A stretch of DNA of 64,000 nt from Gammaproteobacteria bacterium (GTDB lineage Bacteria > Pseudomonadota > Gammaproteobacteria > Steroidobacterales > Woeseiaceae), in NCBI GenBank assembly GCA_029884455.1, contig JAOUHU010000012.1, forward strand, positions 1 through 64,000, read 5' to 3'. A program made the position numbers and the translations under genes. The notes beneath the pieces are model-generated. The model was given only the letters and a program-made list of their open reading frames with translations, was not told the DNA's origin and ran no database searches. Shown piece by piece: positions 11,904 to 22,261 of the stretch. The number at the start of each line of letters is the position of its first letter. The first letter of the stretch is position 1.

Positions 11904-12995
11904 ATGAACCCGGACCTTGCGCGTTATCAGCGGCAGATGTTACTCGCCGGCATTGGTGAACACGGACAACGGCGGCTGCTCGAATCCACGGTGATGATTC
12001 CGGGCTGTGGCGCGCTCGGATGCGTAATCGCCGACCTGCTCGCGCGGGCCGGCGTCGGTCACCTCGTCATAGTCGACCGCGACTTTATTGAATTGTCTAA
12101 CTTGCAACGCCAGCCGTTGTTTGACGAGCGCGACGTCGCCGATGCAATTCCGAAAGCAGAAGCCGCCCGGCGGCGTATCGCCCGCATCAATTCTCAAATC
12201 AGGGTCACCGCAATCGTTGACGATCTCAATTTCTCGAATATCGAAGGCTACGCGCGCGGCGTTGACCTGTTCGTCGATGGCCTCGACAACATCGAGACGC
12301 GCTATCTGGTCAATGACCTGGCGGTGAAAACGGGCCGGCCGTACATCTACGGTGCCGCCGTCGGCACGACCGGCATGGCGATGCCAATTCTGCCGCACAC
12401 CTTGCAGGGAGATAGCGCGTGGGAACGAACCGACGATTTCGCAACACCCTGTTTGCGTTGCGTATTCGAGGAAGCCCCGCCACCCGGCAGCAGCGCTACC
12501 TGTGACACGGTCGGAGTCATCGGACCGGCCGTCGGCGTGATCGCCAATTTCCAGGTCGCCGAAGCGCTGAAAATACTCACCGCTAATTTCGACCGCGTGA
12601 GCCGGGTGCTGTTGACCATCGATCTATGGGCGAATGAGATCTTGCAGCTTAAGGTGAGCGGCGCGCGGGAAGACGGCGATTGCCCGTGCTGCAAGCGTCA
12701 AAACTACGAATATCTTGAGGGCGCAACGGGATCGAGTGCCGCATCGCTGTGCGGGCGCAACGCGGTGCAATTGCGCCATCGCCAGACCGCCGGCAGGGTC
12801 GACCTCGCCGCCATGGCGGCGCGCCTTGCAAAACAGGGCACAGTCAAAAGCAACGAGTTCATGTTGCGAACTGAAATCACCGATAATGATCAACCGTACG
12901 AAGTCACGCTGTTTCATGACGGTCGCGCCATCATCAAGGGCACCAACGATGCCGGCGTGGCGCGCAGTATTTATGCAAAATACATAGGGTCTTAA
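11904..12995 (+). CDS. ThiF/MoeB-family E1-like adenylyltransferase
   Basis: ATP-dependent enzyme that adenylates the C-terminus of a ubiquitin-like sulfur carrier. The ATG at 11904 gives 363 residues beginning MNPDLARYQRQM, the classic start of MoeB/ThiF proteins. The nucleotide-binding GCGALG lies at residues 34-39. Zinc ligands are CLRC (about 183-186) and CPCC (about 260-263), and the Cys of CDTVGVIGP (about 200) is in the usual catalytic position. The last 80 residues form a separate domain with the DGRAIIKGT pattern seen in stand-alone ThiF proteins. No thiazole or molybdopterin genes are nearby. The likely partner is the Gly-Gly protein at 14192. It is divergent from the metzincin gene. 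Confidence 0.9.
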   Translation: MNPDLARYQRQMLLAGIGEHGQRRLLESTVMIPGCGALGCVIADLLARAGVGHLVIVDRDFIELSNLQRQPLFDERDVADAIPKAEAARRRIARINSQIRVTAIVDDLNFSNIEGYARGVDLFVDGLDNIETRYLVNDLAVKTGRPYIYGAAVGTTGMAMPILPHTLQGDSAWERTDDFATPCLRCVFEEAPPPGSSATCDTVGVIGPAVGVIANFQVAEALKILTANFDRVSRVLLTIDLWANEILQLKVSGAREDGDCPCCKRQNYEYLEGATGSSAASLCGRNAVQLRHRQTAGRVDLAAMAARLAKQGTVKSNEFMLRTEITDNDQPYEVTLFHDGRAIIKGTNDAGVARSIYAKYIGS

Positions 12996-13010
12996 AGCAG
13001 GAGAAGAATC

Positions 13011-14192
13011 ATGTCAGCTATCCGTGTTTTGGTTGGCACCCGCAAAGGCGCCTTCATCCTGACTTCCGACAGCAAGCGAAAGAAGTGGCGAATCGACGGG
13101 CCGCATTTTGCGGGCTGGGAGATCTACCACATGAACGGGTCGCCTGCGGACCCGGACCGCCTGTATGCGTCGCAGACCTCAAGCTGGTTCGGACAGATCA
13201 TCCAGCGCTCCGACGATGGCGGCAAAACCTGGCTGCAGCCGGGATCCGGCGGCAAACCGGAAGCGACGCAAGACGGCAGGCCGCAAGGTGAGAGCAATAA
13301 ATTCGTCTATGACACGTCCGAGGCAACCGGCAAGCCGCTGACCACGCACCAGTGGTACGACGGCACGCAGCATCCCTGGGAATTCGCGCGCGTATGGCAT
13401 CTCGAGCCCTCGCTGCACGATCCCGACACCTGTTATGCCGGCGTTGAGGACGCAGCACTGTTTCGCACCACGGATGGCGGCGTCACCTGGCACGAACTGG
13501 CGGGTTTGCGGGGCCACGAATCGGGGCCGAACTGGATGCCGGGCGCGGGTGGCATGTGCCTGCATACGATCGCGCTGGATCCGGACAACAGGAATCGAAT
13601 TTTTTGCGCGATTTCCGCGGCGGGGGCATTCCGCTCGGATGACGGCGGCATTACCTGGAAACCGATCAACAAGGGCCTGCACTCGGAATACATTCCCAAT
13701 CCGACAGCCGATGTCGGCCATTGCGTGCACCGCATCGCGGTGCATCCGACGAAACCCAATACACTGTTCATGCAGAAGCACTGGGACGTGATGCGCAGTG
13801 ACGACGGTGGCGATACCTGGCGCGAAGTCAGTGGCAACCTGCCTAGCGATTTCGGTTTCCCGGTCGCCGTACATGCGCACGACCCGGAAACGATTTACGT
13901 CGTCCCCATCCTGAGCGACTCCCTGCACTATCCGCCGGAGGGAAAACTGCGCGTCTATCGCAGCCGCACCGGCGGTGAGGTGTGGGAGGCGCTGACCAAC
14001 GGCCTGCCGCAGGAGCATTGCTACGTCAACATTTTGCGCGACGCCATGGCCGTCGACAAAGCGCAGCCCTGCGGCATTTATTTCGGCACTACGGGCGGCC
14101 AGGTCTATGCATCGAATGATGAGGGCGACAACTGGACAGCGATCGTGCGCGACCTGCCGGCCGTACTGTCGGTCGAGGTGCAGACGATCTGA
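13011..14192 (+). CDS. Asp-box (BNR/sialidase-like) beta-propeller protein
   Basis: A 393-residue protein with at least five Asp boxes: [32 protein letters not shown] and SNDEGDNW, spread over the full length as in sialidase-fold or VPS10-like propellers. There is no signal peptide, so it is probably cytosolic, unlike true sialidases. The start at 13011 has a GCAGGAGAAG ribosome site 15 nt after the E1 gene. The stop overlaps the MoaD-like gene as TGATG. Its position between an E1 and a ubiquitin-like protein suggests it acts with them, perhaps as substrate, sulfur acceptor or scaffold. No enzyme activity can be named from the sequence. Confidence 0.85.
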   Translation: MSAIRVLVGTRKGAFILTSDSKRKKWRIDGPHFAGWEIYHMNGSPADPDRLYASQTSSWFGQIIQRSDDGGKTWLQPGSGGKPEATQDGRPQGESNKFVYDTSEATGKPLTTHQWYDGTQHPWEFARVWHLEPSLHDPDTCYAGVEDAALFRTTDGGVTWHELAGLRGHESGPNWMPGAGGMCLHTIALDPDNRNRIFCAISAAGAFRSDDGGITWKPINKGLHSEYIPNPTADVGHCVHRIAVHPTKPNTLFMQKHWDVMRSDDGGDTWREVSGNLPSDFGFPVAVHAHDPETIYVVPILSDSLHYPPEGKLRVYRSRTGGEVWEALTNGLPQEHCYVNILRDAMAVDKAQPCGIYFGTTGGQVYASNDEGDNWTAIVRDLPAVLSVEVQTI

Positions 14193-14488
14193 TGATTCGT
14201 ATCACGCTGCCGCATCATTTGCAGACCTTGGCAAATTGCAATCGCGAGGTCGTGGTTGAAGTGGCCGGACCGGTGACACAACGTAGTGTGCTGGATGCGC
14301 TCGAAGCTCGCTACCCGATGTTGCGCGGCACGGTGCGCGAGCACGTGACGCTGCAGCGGCGGCCGCGCGTGCGTTTTTTTGCCGCCGGCGAGGACGTATC
14401 GCACCAGTCCCCGGACGTCGTTCTGCCGGCAAGTATTGCCTGCGGCGCAGAGGCGTTCATGATCGTCGGCGCCATCTCAGGCGGTTAG
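14192..14488 (+). CDS. MoaD/ThiS-family ubiquitin-like sulfur-carrier protein ending in Gly-Gly
   Basis: A 98-residue beta-grasp protein. The beta1 strand [10 protein letters not shown], the [10 protein letters not shown] helix and the C-terminus GAISGG match the MoaD/ThiS pattern. The terminal Gly-Gly at residues 97-98 is the adenylation and thiocarboxylation site used by ThiF/MoeB enzymes, and it is exposed with no extension. The ATG shares one base with the stop of the propeller gene, so translation is coupled. The stop overlaps that of cysNC tail-to-tail (14485-14488). Whether it carries sulfur to a metabolite or becomes linked to protein is unknown. Confidence 0.85.
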   Translation: MIRITLPHHLQTLANCNREVVVEVAGPVTQRSVLDALEARYPMLRGTVREHVTLQRRPRVRFFAAGEDVSHQSPDVVLPASIACGAEAFMIVGAISGG

Positions 14489-16407
14489 CGGGAGTCGCCC
14501 AGGTCGAACAACCAGTCGACAATATATTGCGCTGCCTCCTTGGCAGTCTTTTCCGTCGTATTAACGCGGATCTCGGCATTCAGCGGTTCCTCGTAAGGGC
14601 TGTCGATACCGGTAAAGTTTTTCAGCTGTCCCGCCCTGGCTTTCTTGTACAGCCCCTTCACGTCGCGCTGTTCCGCAACGGCCAGTGGCGTATCGACAAA
14701 CACCTCGATGAACTCACCTTCCTTGAGCATCGAGCGCACCATCTGGCGCTCGGCCCGGAACGGCGAAATGAATGCGGTCAGCACGATCAGTCCGGCATCA
14801 GTCATGAGCTTCGCAACCTCACCAATTCGCCGGATATTTTCCACGCGATCCGCATCGGTGAAACCGAGGTCCCGGTTCAGGCCATGGCGAACGTTGTCGC
14901 CATCGAGCAGGAAGGTGTGTCGATTCATGATATGCAGGCGTTTTTCCACCTCGTTCGCAATTGTTGATTTGCCCGAGCCCGACAGGCCGGTAAACCAGAG
15001 TACAAACGGTTTCTGGTTTTTGAGCCGGCTGTGCGCATCGCGGTCGATGTCGACGACCTGCCAATGCACGTTCTTGGCGCGCCGCAAACTGAAATGCAGC
15101 ATGCCCGCGGCAATCGTGGCATTGGTAATCTTGTCGATCAGTATGAAGCCACCCATCTCCCGGTTGGTGCTGTAGGGCTCAAACACAATTGGTTTGTCGG
15201 TCGCTACCTCCGCGACGCCGATATCGTTGAGTTCCAGCGTCTTGGTCGCGAGTTGATCGAGGTTGTTGATGTTGACCCGGTACTTCGGCTGCTGCACGTG
15301 AGCAGCTACCGTCTGCGTACCGATCTTCAACCAGTAACTGCGGCCCGGCAGCAACGGTTCGTCGGCCATCCACACGATGGCGGCCTCGAACTGGTCGGCC
15401 ACTTCCGGCGGATCATCCGCCGCTGCAAGCACATCGCCACGCGAACAATCAATTTCGTCGGCCAGCGTCAAGGTTACGGATTGCCCCGCCACCGCCTGCT
15501 CGAGGTCGCCGTCCATAGTCACAATGCGTTTTATGGTCGAGGTCTTGCCCGAAGGCACCACCCGAATCGGGTCGCCTGGCTTGACGGTACCGCTCGCGAC
15601 CTGGCCGCTGAAGCCGCGAAAATCGAGGTTGGGCCGGTTGACCCACTGTACGGCCATGCGGAAAGGCTTGTCCTGGTCCCGCGTGACGTCGAGTTCCACG
15701 TTTTCCAGGTGCTCGAGCAACGACGGCCCCTTATACCAGGGCGTATTGTCAGATCTCTGTGTAATGTTGTCGCCGGCCAAACCTGAAATCGGAATAGCGA
15801 TAAATTCGTTGATACCAATGCTGTGTGCAAACTTCCTGTAATCCGCAACGATCTGCTCAAAGCGGTTTTGCTCGTAGCCGACCAGGTCCATCTTGTTTAC
15901 GGCCAGCACGATCTCGCGAATGCCGACCAGCTGCGCAAGGTAACTGTGGCGGCGCGTCTGCGTGAGCACACCCTGTCGCGCGTCAATCAGCAGCACCGCG
16001 AGATCTGCCGTGGATGCACCGGTAACCATGTTGCGCGTGTACTGCTCATGTCCCGGTGTATCAGCGACGATGAACTTGCGCTTCTCGGTGGCAAAGAAGC
16101 GGTAGGCAACATCGATCGTGATGCCCTGCTCGCGCTCGGCCGCAAGGCCGTCGACCAGCAATGCGAAATCGATATTCTGCCCTTGCGTGCCGACTTTCTT
16201 GCTATCCGCCTCCAGAGCGGCGAGCTGATCCTCAAAAATCATTTTTGAGTCGTACAGCAACCGTCCGATAAGTGTCGACTTGCCATCGTCAACAGAACCA
16301 CAGGTAATAAAGCGCAACATCGACTTGTGCTGGTGCGCCTCGAGGTATGCCTCGATGTCCGAACCGATCAGCGCATCCGTCTTGTATTTCTGCTCCTTCC
16401 CTTTCAT
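14485..16407 (-). CDS. cysN: Bifunctional sulfate adenylyltransferase subunit 1 / APS kinase
   Basis: A CysN-CysC fusion of 640 residues for sulfate activation. The GTPase half has G1 GSVDDGKST (residues 37-45), DTPGHEQ and NKMDLV; it drives APS synthesis with CysD. The C-terminal half, from about residue 450, is APS kinase with the P-loop GLSGSGKST (about 472-480), making PAPS. E. coli keeps CysN and CysC separate; fusions like this are common in other proteobacteria. The gene overlaps cysD by one base and converges on the MoaD-like gene with a 4-nt stop overlap. Confidence 0.96.
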   Translation of the reverse strand: MKGKEQKYKTDALIGSDIEAYLEAHQHKSMLRFITCGSVDDGKSTLIGRLLYDSKMIFEDQLAALEADSKKVGTQGQNIDFALLVDGLAAEREQGITIDVAYRFFATEKRKFIVADTPGHEQYTRNMVTGASTADLAVLLIDARQGVLTQTRRHSYLAQLVGIREIVLAVNKMDLVGYEQNRFEQIVADYRKFAHSIGINEFIAIPISGLAGDNITQRSDNTPWYKGPSLLEHLENVELDVTRDQDKPFRMAVQWVNRPNLDFRGFSGQVASGTVKPGDPIRVVPSGKTSTIKRIVTMDGDLEQAVAGQSVTLTLADEIDCSRGDVLAAADDPPEVADQFEAAIVWMADEPLLPGRSYWLKIGTQTVAAHVQQPKYRVNINNLDQLATKTLELNDIGVAEVATDKPIVFEPYSTNREMGGFILIDKITNATIAAGMLHFSLRRAKNVHWQVVDIDRDAHSRLKNQKPFVLWFTGLSGSGKSTIANEVEKRLHIMNRHTFLLDGDNVRHGLNRDLGFTDADRVENIRRIGEVAKLMTDAGLIVLTAFISPFRAERQMVRSMLKEGEFIEVFVDTPLAVAEQRDVKGLYKKARAGQLKNFTGIDSPYEEPLNAEIRVNTTEKTAKEAAQYIVDWLFDLGDSR

Positions 16408-17303
16408 CAGAAATACCCTTCCTGCTTTTTCTTTTCCATGGACGCGGCGGCATCGTGATCGATAGCACGACCCTGGCGCTCCGAGGTCGTTGTCAGCAGC
16501 ATCTCCTGGATGACCTCGGTGAGCGTCGTCGCCTTGCTTTCAACGGCCCCGGTCAGCGGATAGCAGCCCAGGGTTCGAAATCGAATCGACCGTTGCCTGG
16601 GCTTTTCGCCATCGCGCAATGGAAATCGATCGTCGTCGACCATGATGAGCAGGCCATCACGCTCGACAGTTGGCCGCTCCGCCGCCAGATACAGCGGCAC
16701 GATCTCGATTTTTTCCAGGTGAATGTATTGCCAGATATCAAGCTCGGTCCAGTTGGACAGCGGGAAGACGCGGATGCTCTCGCCCTTGGCCTTGCGGGCG
16801 TTGTAGAGCTTCCAGAGTTCGGGTCGCTGGTTCTTGGCGTCCCAGCGATGTTTGGCGCTGCGAAACGAAAACACGCGTTCCTTGGCACGGCTCTTTTCCT
16901 CATCGCGCCGTGCGCCGCCGAGGGCCGCATCGAAACCGTATTGATCCAGCGCCTTCTTCAGGCCCTCGGTTTTCCACAGGTCCGTGTGCAGCGAACCGTG
17001 ATCAAACGGGTTGATGCCGCGCTCCGCTGCCTCGGGATTCTGGTAAACGAGCAGGTTCATGCCCGCGTCCCTGGCCGCCTTGTCACGCAGTGCGTACATA
17101 TCCTGGAACTTCCACGTGGTGTCGACGTGCAACAGCGGGAATGGCGGCACCGATGGGAAGAACGCCTTCCGTGCCAGGTGCAGCATGACCGCCGAGTCCT
17201 TGCCCACGGAATACAGCATGACCGGATTATGCGTCTCAGCGACGACTTCGCGCATGATCTGGATGCTTTCCGCCTCAAGGCGTTGCAGATGGGTCAGTTG
17301 CAT
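16407..17303 (-). CDS. cysD: Sulfate adenylyltransferase subunit 2
   Basis: Catalytic ATP-sulfurylase subunit that forms APS from sulfate and ATP in complex with CysN. The 298-residue protein has the PP-loop motif ([16 protein letters not shown], about residues 31-46), the HVDTTWKF segment and the conserved C-terminal RQGR...M..KKQEGYF tail. Length and order (cysD before cysNC, 1-nt overlap) are standard. No upstream cysH or cysJI is in the window. Its promoter must lie in 17304-17616. Confidence 0.96.
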   Translation of the reverse strand: MQLTHLQRLEAESIQIMREVVAETHNPVMLYSVGKDSAVMLHLARKAFFPSVPPFPLLHVDTTWKFQDMYALRDKAARDAGMNLLVYQNPEAAERGINPFDHGSLHTDLWKTEGLKKALDQYGFDAALGGARRDEEKSRAKERVFSFRSAKHRWDAKNQRPELWKLYNARKAKGESIRVFPLSNWTELDIWQYIHLEKIEIVPLYLAAERPTVERDGLLIMVDDDRFPLRDGEKPRQRSIRFRTLGCYPLTGAVESKATTLTEVIQEMLLTTTSERQGRAIDHDAAASMEKKKQEGYF

Positions 17304-17616
17304 ATGTCAAACTCAAGCGAATTCAGGACGGTAGAGCCGACGCAAGATAGCATTGCGGAGGCTTCGATAACACCCGCCGATTAACTTAAGCTTGTTGCTT
17401 ACTCACTGCTTGACATGTCGTTGTCGAGAGGGAAAGTACCCGGAAGTGTAGCAAGATAGGATTGCATCAGTACTAAGAATCGCCAGCAATATGGACCAGC
17501 AGAAAAGTGGCGAGATAATAACCTCGGCTGGGCGGAGCTCGTCTGGATTACTGGCAGCCGCACAAATGATCGTAATTCCTCTAAGATACGGCCGGTATAT
17601 CCAAGGAGTCGGCACT
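17304..17616. other. Divergent intergenic region between cysD and a secreted-protein gene
   Basis: About 310 nt separating head-to-head genes, so promoters in both directions are expected here. A TTGACA hexamer at 17410-17415 could be a -35 element for the rightward gene, but I see no convincing -10 at the right distance. No conserved small ORF or RNA gene is visible. AAGGAG near 17603-17608 is the ribosome site of the downstream gene. Confidence 0.4.
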
Positions 17617-19245
17617 ATGCAGTTGACCGAAATTGCGCGAAAACGCTGGTCGAAGCTGGCGATTTTTGTAGCAGCTGTCCTGCCACCTGGAATCGTATGG
17701 GCAGTATGTAACTGCGGATTTGGTGACGGCCAGTTCACCCTGGTGTCGATCAACACCGACGGCAATATGGCCGACTGGTTACCCGTTCATGCGGATCTCG
17801 ACAACAATGTCTGTGACGGACCGGCCAACGGCCTTGTGGACCGCGATGCGCCCGTGCAATCGACGGGTCGCGATCTTGCGCACTTTGCCTTTACCTTCGA
17901 TAACTCGAATGTGTACCTGTTCACTGAACGAGCGGGCTCGACGTCGAATGTACAGTCCTTCGCCTATTACGCAGATACTGACAACGATGGCTTGATGGAG
18001 ACCAATGAACCCGTAATCGGTGTGACCTGGAGTGGCAATAACCGCCAGGTCAATGTGTACGTCTTTACCTATGTTGCACAGGCACCAGCCGGCGACCCGA
18101 TGATCGACAACAATGGCTTCGGCGACGGCTACACGCTGCCTGGCTCATTCGCCAACGTTCCTGCCACAGGTAACCCGACACGCTCTGGTGCATGGGGTTC
18201 AACAAGTGGGCAGCAGATGGAATTTTACGTTACCTGGAGTGAACTCGGACTGGCGCCCAACACGCCATTTTCTTTTCACATCGCCAGCTCCAACGCGTCG
18301 CTGGGCGCGAACAGTTTCACGGCTCAGATTGACGACAATCTCGGCGGCTGCGGCGGCGGCCCCGGCACGATGGTGCAGTCAGGCGTGACTTTCACACCAG
18401 ACAGATCATTGACCGGGTTTATCGGGCAAACCGTTGTCGGCGTTCATACCTTGACGAATGACGGCAATGCCAATGACAGTTACGATTTTTCCGCGACCCA
18501 AAGTGGTGACTTCTCGCCAAGCGTCAGTTACTACGAGGACACGGATGGCAGCGGAACATTGACGGCGGCGGATACCTTGCTGACGGATACGGATGGGGAC
18601 GCCTTGCCGAATACGGCGCCGATCGCGCCGGGCGCATCGATAACCGTACTCGTCGCCTATGGTGTTCCAGCAACCGCCGCAGCTGGCGAGAGCGCAACGG
18701 TCGTGAGCACGGCGGCGTCGGATTTTCAGCCACTGGCGAACGATGCGGTGACCGACACGATTGCCGCACTTCCAGGACCTCGCCTGGTGGTGAGCAAGAA
18801 TGTGACGACGCTCTCGGATCCGGTTAATCTGACAACAAACCCCAGGGCGATTCCGGGTAGCGTCGTTGCGTATGCAATCATGGTTGCCAACGAGGGAGCA
18901 GGAACCGTGGATGCGGATGCCGCCGTCATAGTTGATTCCATCCCGAACGATGGCTGCATGATTGTGACCGATATTGCCGGCGCCGGGTCCGGACCGGTCT
19001 CCTTCGTTGACGGGTCGCCGGGAAGCAACCTCAACTATTCGTTCATCTCGCTAGGCAGTTTGCTCGACGACATTGCGTTCTCGAATGACGGCGGACTTAG
19101 CTATAGCTACACACCAACACCAGATGCCTCCGGATGCGATCCATCCGTAACGCATGTTGAGATCAACCCGACCGGCGAATTTGCGGCCAATGCCGGGGCC
19201 GGGTCGCCGTCCGTAACCTTTATTTTCAGGGTGTTAATGCAGTAG
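17617..19245 (+). CDS. Secreted DUF11-type beta-sandwich protein
   Basis: A 542-residue exported protein of unknown function. The ATG at 17617 follows AAGGAG and gives a signal peptide (LAIFVAAVLPPGIVWA); the in-frame ATG at 17491 has no such support. The N-terminal 200 residues include a repeat of Asp-rich loops (DTDNDGLMETNEP) that may bind calcium. The C-terminal region contains KNVTTLSDPVN and PRAIPGSVVAYAI, the signature of DUF11/TIGR01451-type repeats in surface and extracellular proteins. It stands alone with a divergent promoter region. No sorting tail is seen at the C-terminus. Confidence 0.8.
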   Translation: MQLTEIARKRWSKLAIFVAAVLPPGIVWAVCNCGFGDGQFTLVSINTDGNMADWLPVHADLDNNVCDGPANGLVDRDAPVQSTGRDLAHFAFTFDNSNVYLFTERAGSTSNVQSFAYYADTDNDGLMETNEPVIGVTWSGNNRQVNVYVFTYVAQAPAGDPMIDNNGFGDGYTLPGSFANVPATGNPTRSGAWGSTSGQQMEFYVTWSELGLAPNTPFSFHIASSNASLGANSFTAQIDDNLGGCGGGPGTMVQSGVTFTPDRSLTGFIGQTVVGVHTLTNDGNANDSYDFSATQSGDFSPSVSYYEDTDGSGTLTAADTLLTDTDGDALPNTAPIAPGASITVLVAYGVPATAAAGESATVVSTAASDFQPLANDAVTDTIAALPGPRLVVSKNVTTLSDPVNLTTNPRAIPGSVVAYAIMVANEGAGTVDADAAVIVDSIPNDGCMIVTDIAGAGSGPVSFVDGSPGSNLNYSFISLGSLLDDIAFSNDGGLSYSYTPTPDASGCDPSVTHVEINPTGEFAANAGAGSPSVTFIFRVLMQ

Positions 19246-19329
19246 CCATTGCCGCTTCCTGACTTTTTGGACCGGCCGGATTCTGATGCTACTCTTGCCC
19301 ACTCAAGCAACCGCACGAGGAGATGTGCC

Positions 19330-20244
19330 ATGTCATCCAAGGAACGACGCACCGTTCCGCCCGAAGCAATTGGACTCTATAACGACTACATTCACGGCGA
19401 AATCAGCCGCCGGGACTTCCTCGAAGGTGCGAAAAAATATGCGGTCCTGGGTCTGACGGCCGGTACCATCGTGCAGGCACTGATGCCCGATTACGCAATG
19501 GGGCAGCAGATTTCGCGGGACGACGAACGCATCACGGCCAGCTATGTCACGCTGCCGTCACCGCAGGGTCACGGCTTCATCAAGGGCTACCTGGTGCGCC
19601 CGTTCAGTGCCGACAGTCGCAGCGAAACGCCGGCCAAACTTCCGGGCATCGTCGTGGTGCACGAAAATCGCGGCCTCAATCCGCACACTGAAGATGTCGC
19701 CCGCAGGTTCGCGCTGGCCAATTTCATGGCGTTTGCGCCGGACGGGCTCACTTCGGTCGGCGGCTATCCGGCCGACGATTACCAGGGTGGTCAGCTGTTC
19801 AGCCAGCTGGACAGGGCCAAGGTATTTGAAGACATGGTGGCCAGCGCCTTGTGGCTCAAGAATCGGCAGGATTGTAGCGGCAAGATCGGCATTACTGGCT
19901 TTTGCTTCGGTGGCGGCATTTCAAACCAGATGGCCGTACGACTGGGCGAGGAACTCGCTGCCGCAGCACCCTTCTACGGCGGGCCGCCACCAATCGAGGA
20001 CGTGCCAAAGATCAGGGCGGCGGTCCTCGTGCATCATGGAGCACTTGACACCGGACATATCGAAAGATGGCAGGCCTACGACCAGGCGTTGAGGGACGCA
20101 AACGTAACGTACGAGGGCCACATATACGCCAACGCCGTGCACGGCTTTTTCAATGATGCGACGCCTGAACGCTACAACGAGGCGGCAGCGACCGAAGCCT
20201 GGACACGCACCATCGACTGGTTCAACAAGTATGTAAGGGCTTGA
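19330..20244 (+). CDS. Exported dienelactone-hydrolase-family protein
   Basis: An alpha/beta hydrolase of 304 residues. The ATG at 19330 follows a GAGGAG ribosome site. An ISRRDFLEGAKK stretch followed by a hydrophobic segment ending at AMGQQ looks like a Tat signal, so the enzyme is probably periplasmic. The nucleophile elbow GFCFGGG has Cys (about residue 192) as in dienelactone hydrolase, and HGFFND (about 270) supplies the His. The substrate is not evident: the family includes carboxymethylenebutenolidase and many other esterases. Tat export is typical of a subgroup of this family. Confidence 0.88.
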   Translation: MSSKERRTVPPEAIGLYNDYIHGEISRRDFLEGAKKYAVLGLTAGTIVQALMPDYAMGQQISRDDERITASYVTLPSPQGHGFIKGYLVRPFSADSRSETPAKLPGIVVVHENRGLNPHTEDVARRFALANFMAFAPDGLTSVGGYPADDYQGGQLFSQLDRAKVFEDMVASALWLKNRQDCSGKIGITGFCFGGGISNQMAVRLGEELAAAAPFYGGPPPIEDVPKIRAAVLVHHGALDTGHIERWQAYDQALRDANVTYEGHIYANAVHGFFNDATPERYNEAAATEAWTRTIDWFNKYVRA

Positions 20245-20285
20245 CCGAATTCGCCGCAAGCACCGACTTTCTTAGCCAAATCGAC

Positions 20286-20993
20286 ATGCATGTGAAATCA
20301 TGCGGCATGCATAGAATTCTTGTCACTCTCCTGTTGCTCACTGGCCAACAGTGCCTGGCCGCCGAATTTGGCGGCTACCTGGCCCTGGCTACTGACTACG
20401 TGAAACGCGGTGTTTCACAGACTGATGGCGACGGCGCGCTGCAACTGGGTCTGGAACTCAGCTTCGAGAACGGTTTTTATGTTGGCAGCTGGGGCTCGAC
20501 GGTCGATATCAGTAACGGACCCACGCGCCAGCGTGACCTGGAGCTCAATTACTACCTGGGCCGAACATTCGACCTGTCGGACAGGTGGCAAATATCCGCC
20601 AGCGTGGTTGCTTACGACTATCCGGGACAGACGGGGAACTTCAACTACGATTACGTCGAGTATTCATTGGGCGGAAGTTTTGACGATCGAGTCTGGCTGG
20701 ATGTCGCTTATTCTCCGGACCTGTATCACAGCGGTTATTCCACAACAAATATTGATCTTTATGCCGAATTCCCTCTGAACAGCGTCTGGGCCTTCGGCGG
20801 CGGTGCCGGGCATTACGATACATCAAGCCTCACCGGCAGTTCCTACCTGTACTGGCAACTGGGCGTCACCGCCACACTGAAATGGGCGGCGATCGATTTG
20901 CGTGTACACGACAGTAGTACGTGGGTGCCGATCATCAGCACACCGGACAATGCGCAAGCGCGCCTCGTTCTGAAGATACAAATTCCGTTCTAG
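20286..20993 (+). CDS. TIGR02001-like outer-membrane barrel protein
   Basis: A 235-residue protein with a signal peptide (MHRILVTLLLLTGQQCLAAE) and a beta-rich body beginning GGYLALATDYVKRGVSQTDGD. That pattern of a short Tyr-Arg-Gly-Ser motif after the signal is typical of the TIGR02001 family of small outer-membrane barrels. It ends in the aromatic C-terminal residue expected for barrel assembly (IQIPF). Two starts are possible (ATG 20286 or 20307), neither with a strong ribosome site. The spacing to the hydrolase upstream is short, so co-transcription is possible. Function unknown. Confidence 0.75.
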   Translation: MHVKSCGMHRILVTLLLLTGQQCLAAEFGGYLALATDYVKRGVSQTDGDGALQLGLELSFENGFYVGSWGSTVDISNGPTRQRDLELNYYLGRTFDLSDRWQISASVVAYDYPGQTGNFNYDYVEYSLGGSFDDRVWLDVAYSPDLYHSGYSTTNIDLYAEFPLNSVWAFGGGAGHYDTSSLTGSSYLYWQLGVTATLKWAAIDLRVHDSSTWVPIISTPDNAQARLVLKIQIPF

Positions 20994-21002
20994 TCGCTGC
21001 GG

Positions 21003-22256
21003 TCAGTCGTTGCAGTTTTGCGCTGATCCGGTGAGGTAAAGCGCCACACACGCGTTGATGGACACGATTGATCCCGCGGACGTGCTTTGCGATTGCAGCA
21101 AAATACTGCTTATCGCGTCGGACGAGCTATGCGGTGCGACCGCAAGCACCAGCGCAACGACACCGCTCACGTGCGCGGCGGCCAGCGAGCTGCCTGACCG
21201 AAAGTCGTAGCGGTCGCTTGGCAGTGCAACAAGTATGCGATCGCCAGGCGCAAACAGCGTGTCGTTCGATTTGCCGTTGGTCCAGGATTCGGTCGGCGTT
21301 GCATCTACGCCTATTACCTGCTGCATGTTGGACGGAAAGCTGTTTTGCAGGTTAGCGCCGGCCGACCCGGCCGCTATTACCACCACGCCTGCAGCAAAAA
21401 CTTTCTGCAGCAAGCGCTCCAGTAATGGGTCATATGGTCCGGTCAAACTCAGGTTTAGGACATGCGGTGGATTTTCCAACACCGCATCAAGGGCCTTGGA
21501 TAGTGAAAACGTATCGCATATCGCAGCGTTCCCCGTGCCGGCACTCCAGCACGATACATACACCTCCAGCGTTGCCTCCGGTGCTACGCCTACTATTCCC
21601 AAAGAATTATTCGAGCGTGCACCAATAATGCTGGCAACGGCGGTGCCATGGTTTCGGTCCGCCACCTGGCCTTTGCCGGAAAACTCACGAATGCGTTTGA
21701 TCTGGCCTCGCAGGTCCTCGTGATCCCTGTCGGCGTCGCTATCAATGATTACGACGCGAACACCGGCGCCACGTGTGGTCCTGTGTGCTGCAGCAACGTG
21801 CAGAATATCCAACCCATACTGCAGGTTCGCATAAGCATCGTCGTAGGACTGCTCCAACGTGTCCTGCCGCTCAGTGCTGACCTCGAAAATCTGCAGTGGC
21901 TGCGCAGACTCGATGCGAGGGTCAGCATTCAATCTCGCTATGATGCTTTGCCGATCCGTGCCCTCCGGCACGCGGTACACAAAACAGTAAACGGCAAGGG
22001 ACTGAATCGGCCAGTGGTCGATTTCCGTAAGAGAGTATTCTGCCGCGACTGCGGCGGCATCCTGGCGCGCCTGCCGCGAGATTGTGTAGCGCTTGCGACG
22101 CATGTACGGCGGCCCCAACCCGGCACTCGTCGATTCTGCTGCACCGTTACTAAACGTGACCAGTATGTCGCGCGCTGCATCGGGCGTTTGCTCCGGAGCG
22201 GCGATGGCCGCACAGCCGAAGAACATCGTTGCGAGCGCAATGCTGAGCTTCCACAT
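21003..22256 (-). CDS. S8 (subtilisin-family) serine protease of a sigma-factor operon
   Basis: A 417-residue exported subtilase. It has a signal peptide (MWKLSIALATMFFGCAAIAA) and an N-terminal propeptide-like region to about residue 140. The triad is Asp in VVIIDSDADRDHEDL (about 170), His in RNHGTAVAS (about 202) and Ser in GSSLAAAHVSG (about 355). The serine motif differs from the usual GTSxAxPH, with Ser for Thr and Ala for Pro. It lies 5 nt after the anti-sigma gene and is the last gene of the operon. Its co-expression with an anti-sigma factor suggests a role in the envelope response, but the target is not known. Confidence 0.85.
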   Translation of the reverse strand: MWKLSIALATMFFGCAAIAAPEQTPDAARDILVTFSNGAAESTSAGLGPPYMRRKRYTISRQARQDAAAVAAEYSLTEIDHWPIQSLAVYCFVYRVPEGTDRQSIIARLNADPRIESAQPLQIFEVSTERQDTLEQSYDDAYANLQYGLDILHVAAAHRTTRGAGVRVVIIDSDADRDHEDLRGQIKRIREFSGKGQVADRNHGTAVASIIGARSNNSLGIVGVAPEATLEVYVSCWSAGTGNAAICDTFSLSKALDAVLENPPHVLNLSLTGPYDPLLERLLQKVFAAGVVVIAAGSAGANLQNSFPSNMQQVIGVDATPTESWTNGKSNDTLFAPGDRILVALPSDRYDFRSGSSLAAAHVSGVVALVLAVAPHSSSDAISSILLQSQSTSAGSIVSINACVALYLTGSAQNCND

Positions 22257-22261
22257 GATAC

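Noticed and set aside
13011-14192. Calling the Asp-box protein a sialidase
   Set aside because: Asp boxes alone mark the fold, not the enzyme; there is no signal peptide and the catalytic Arg triad was not identified. Gene context points elsewhere.
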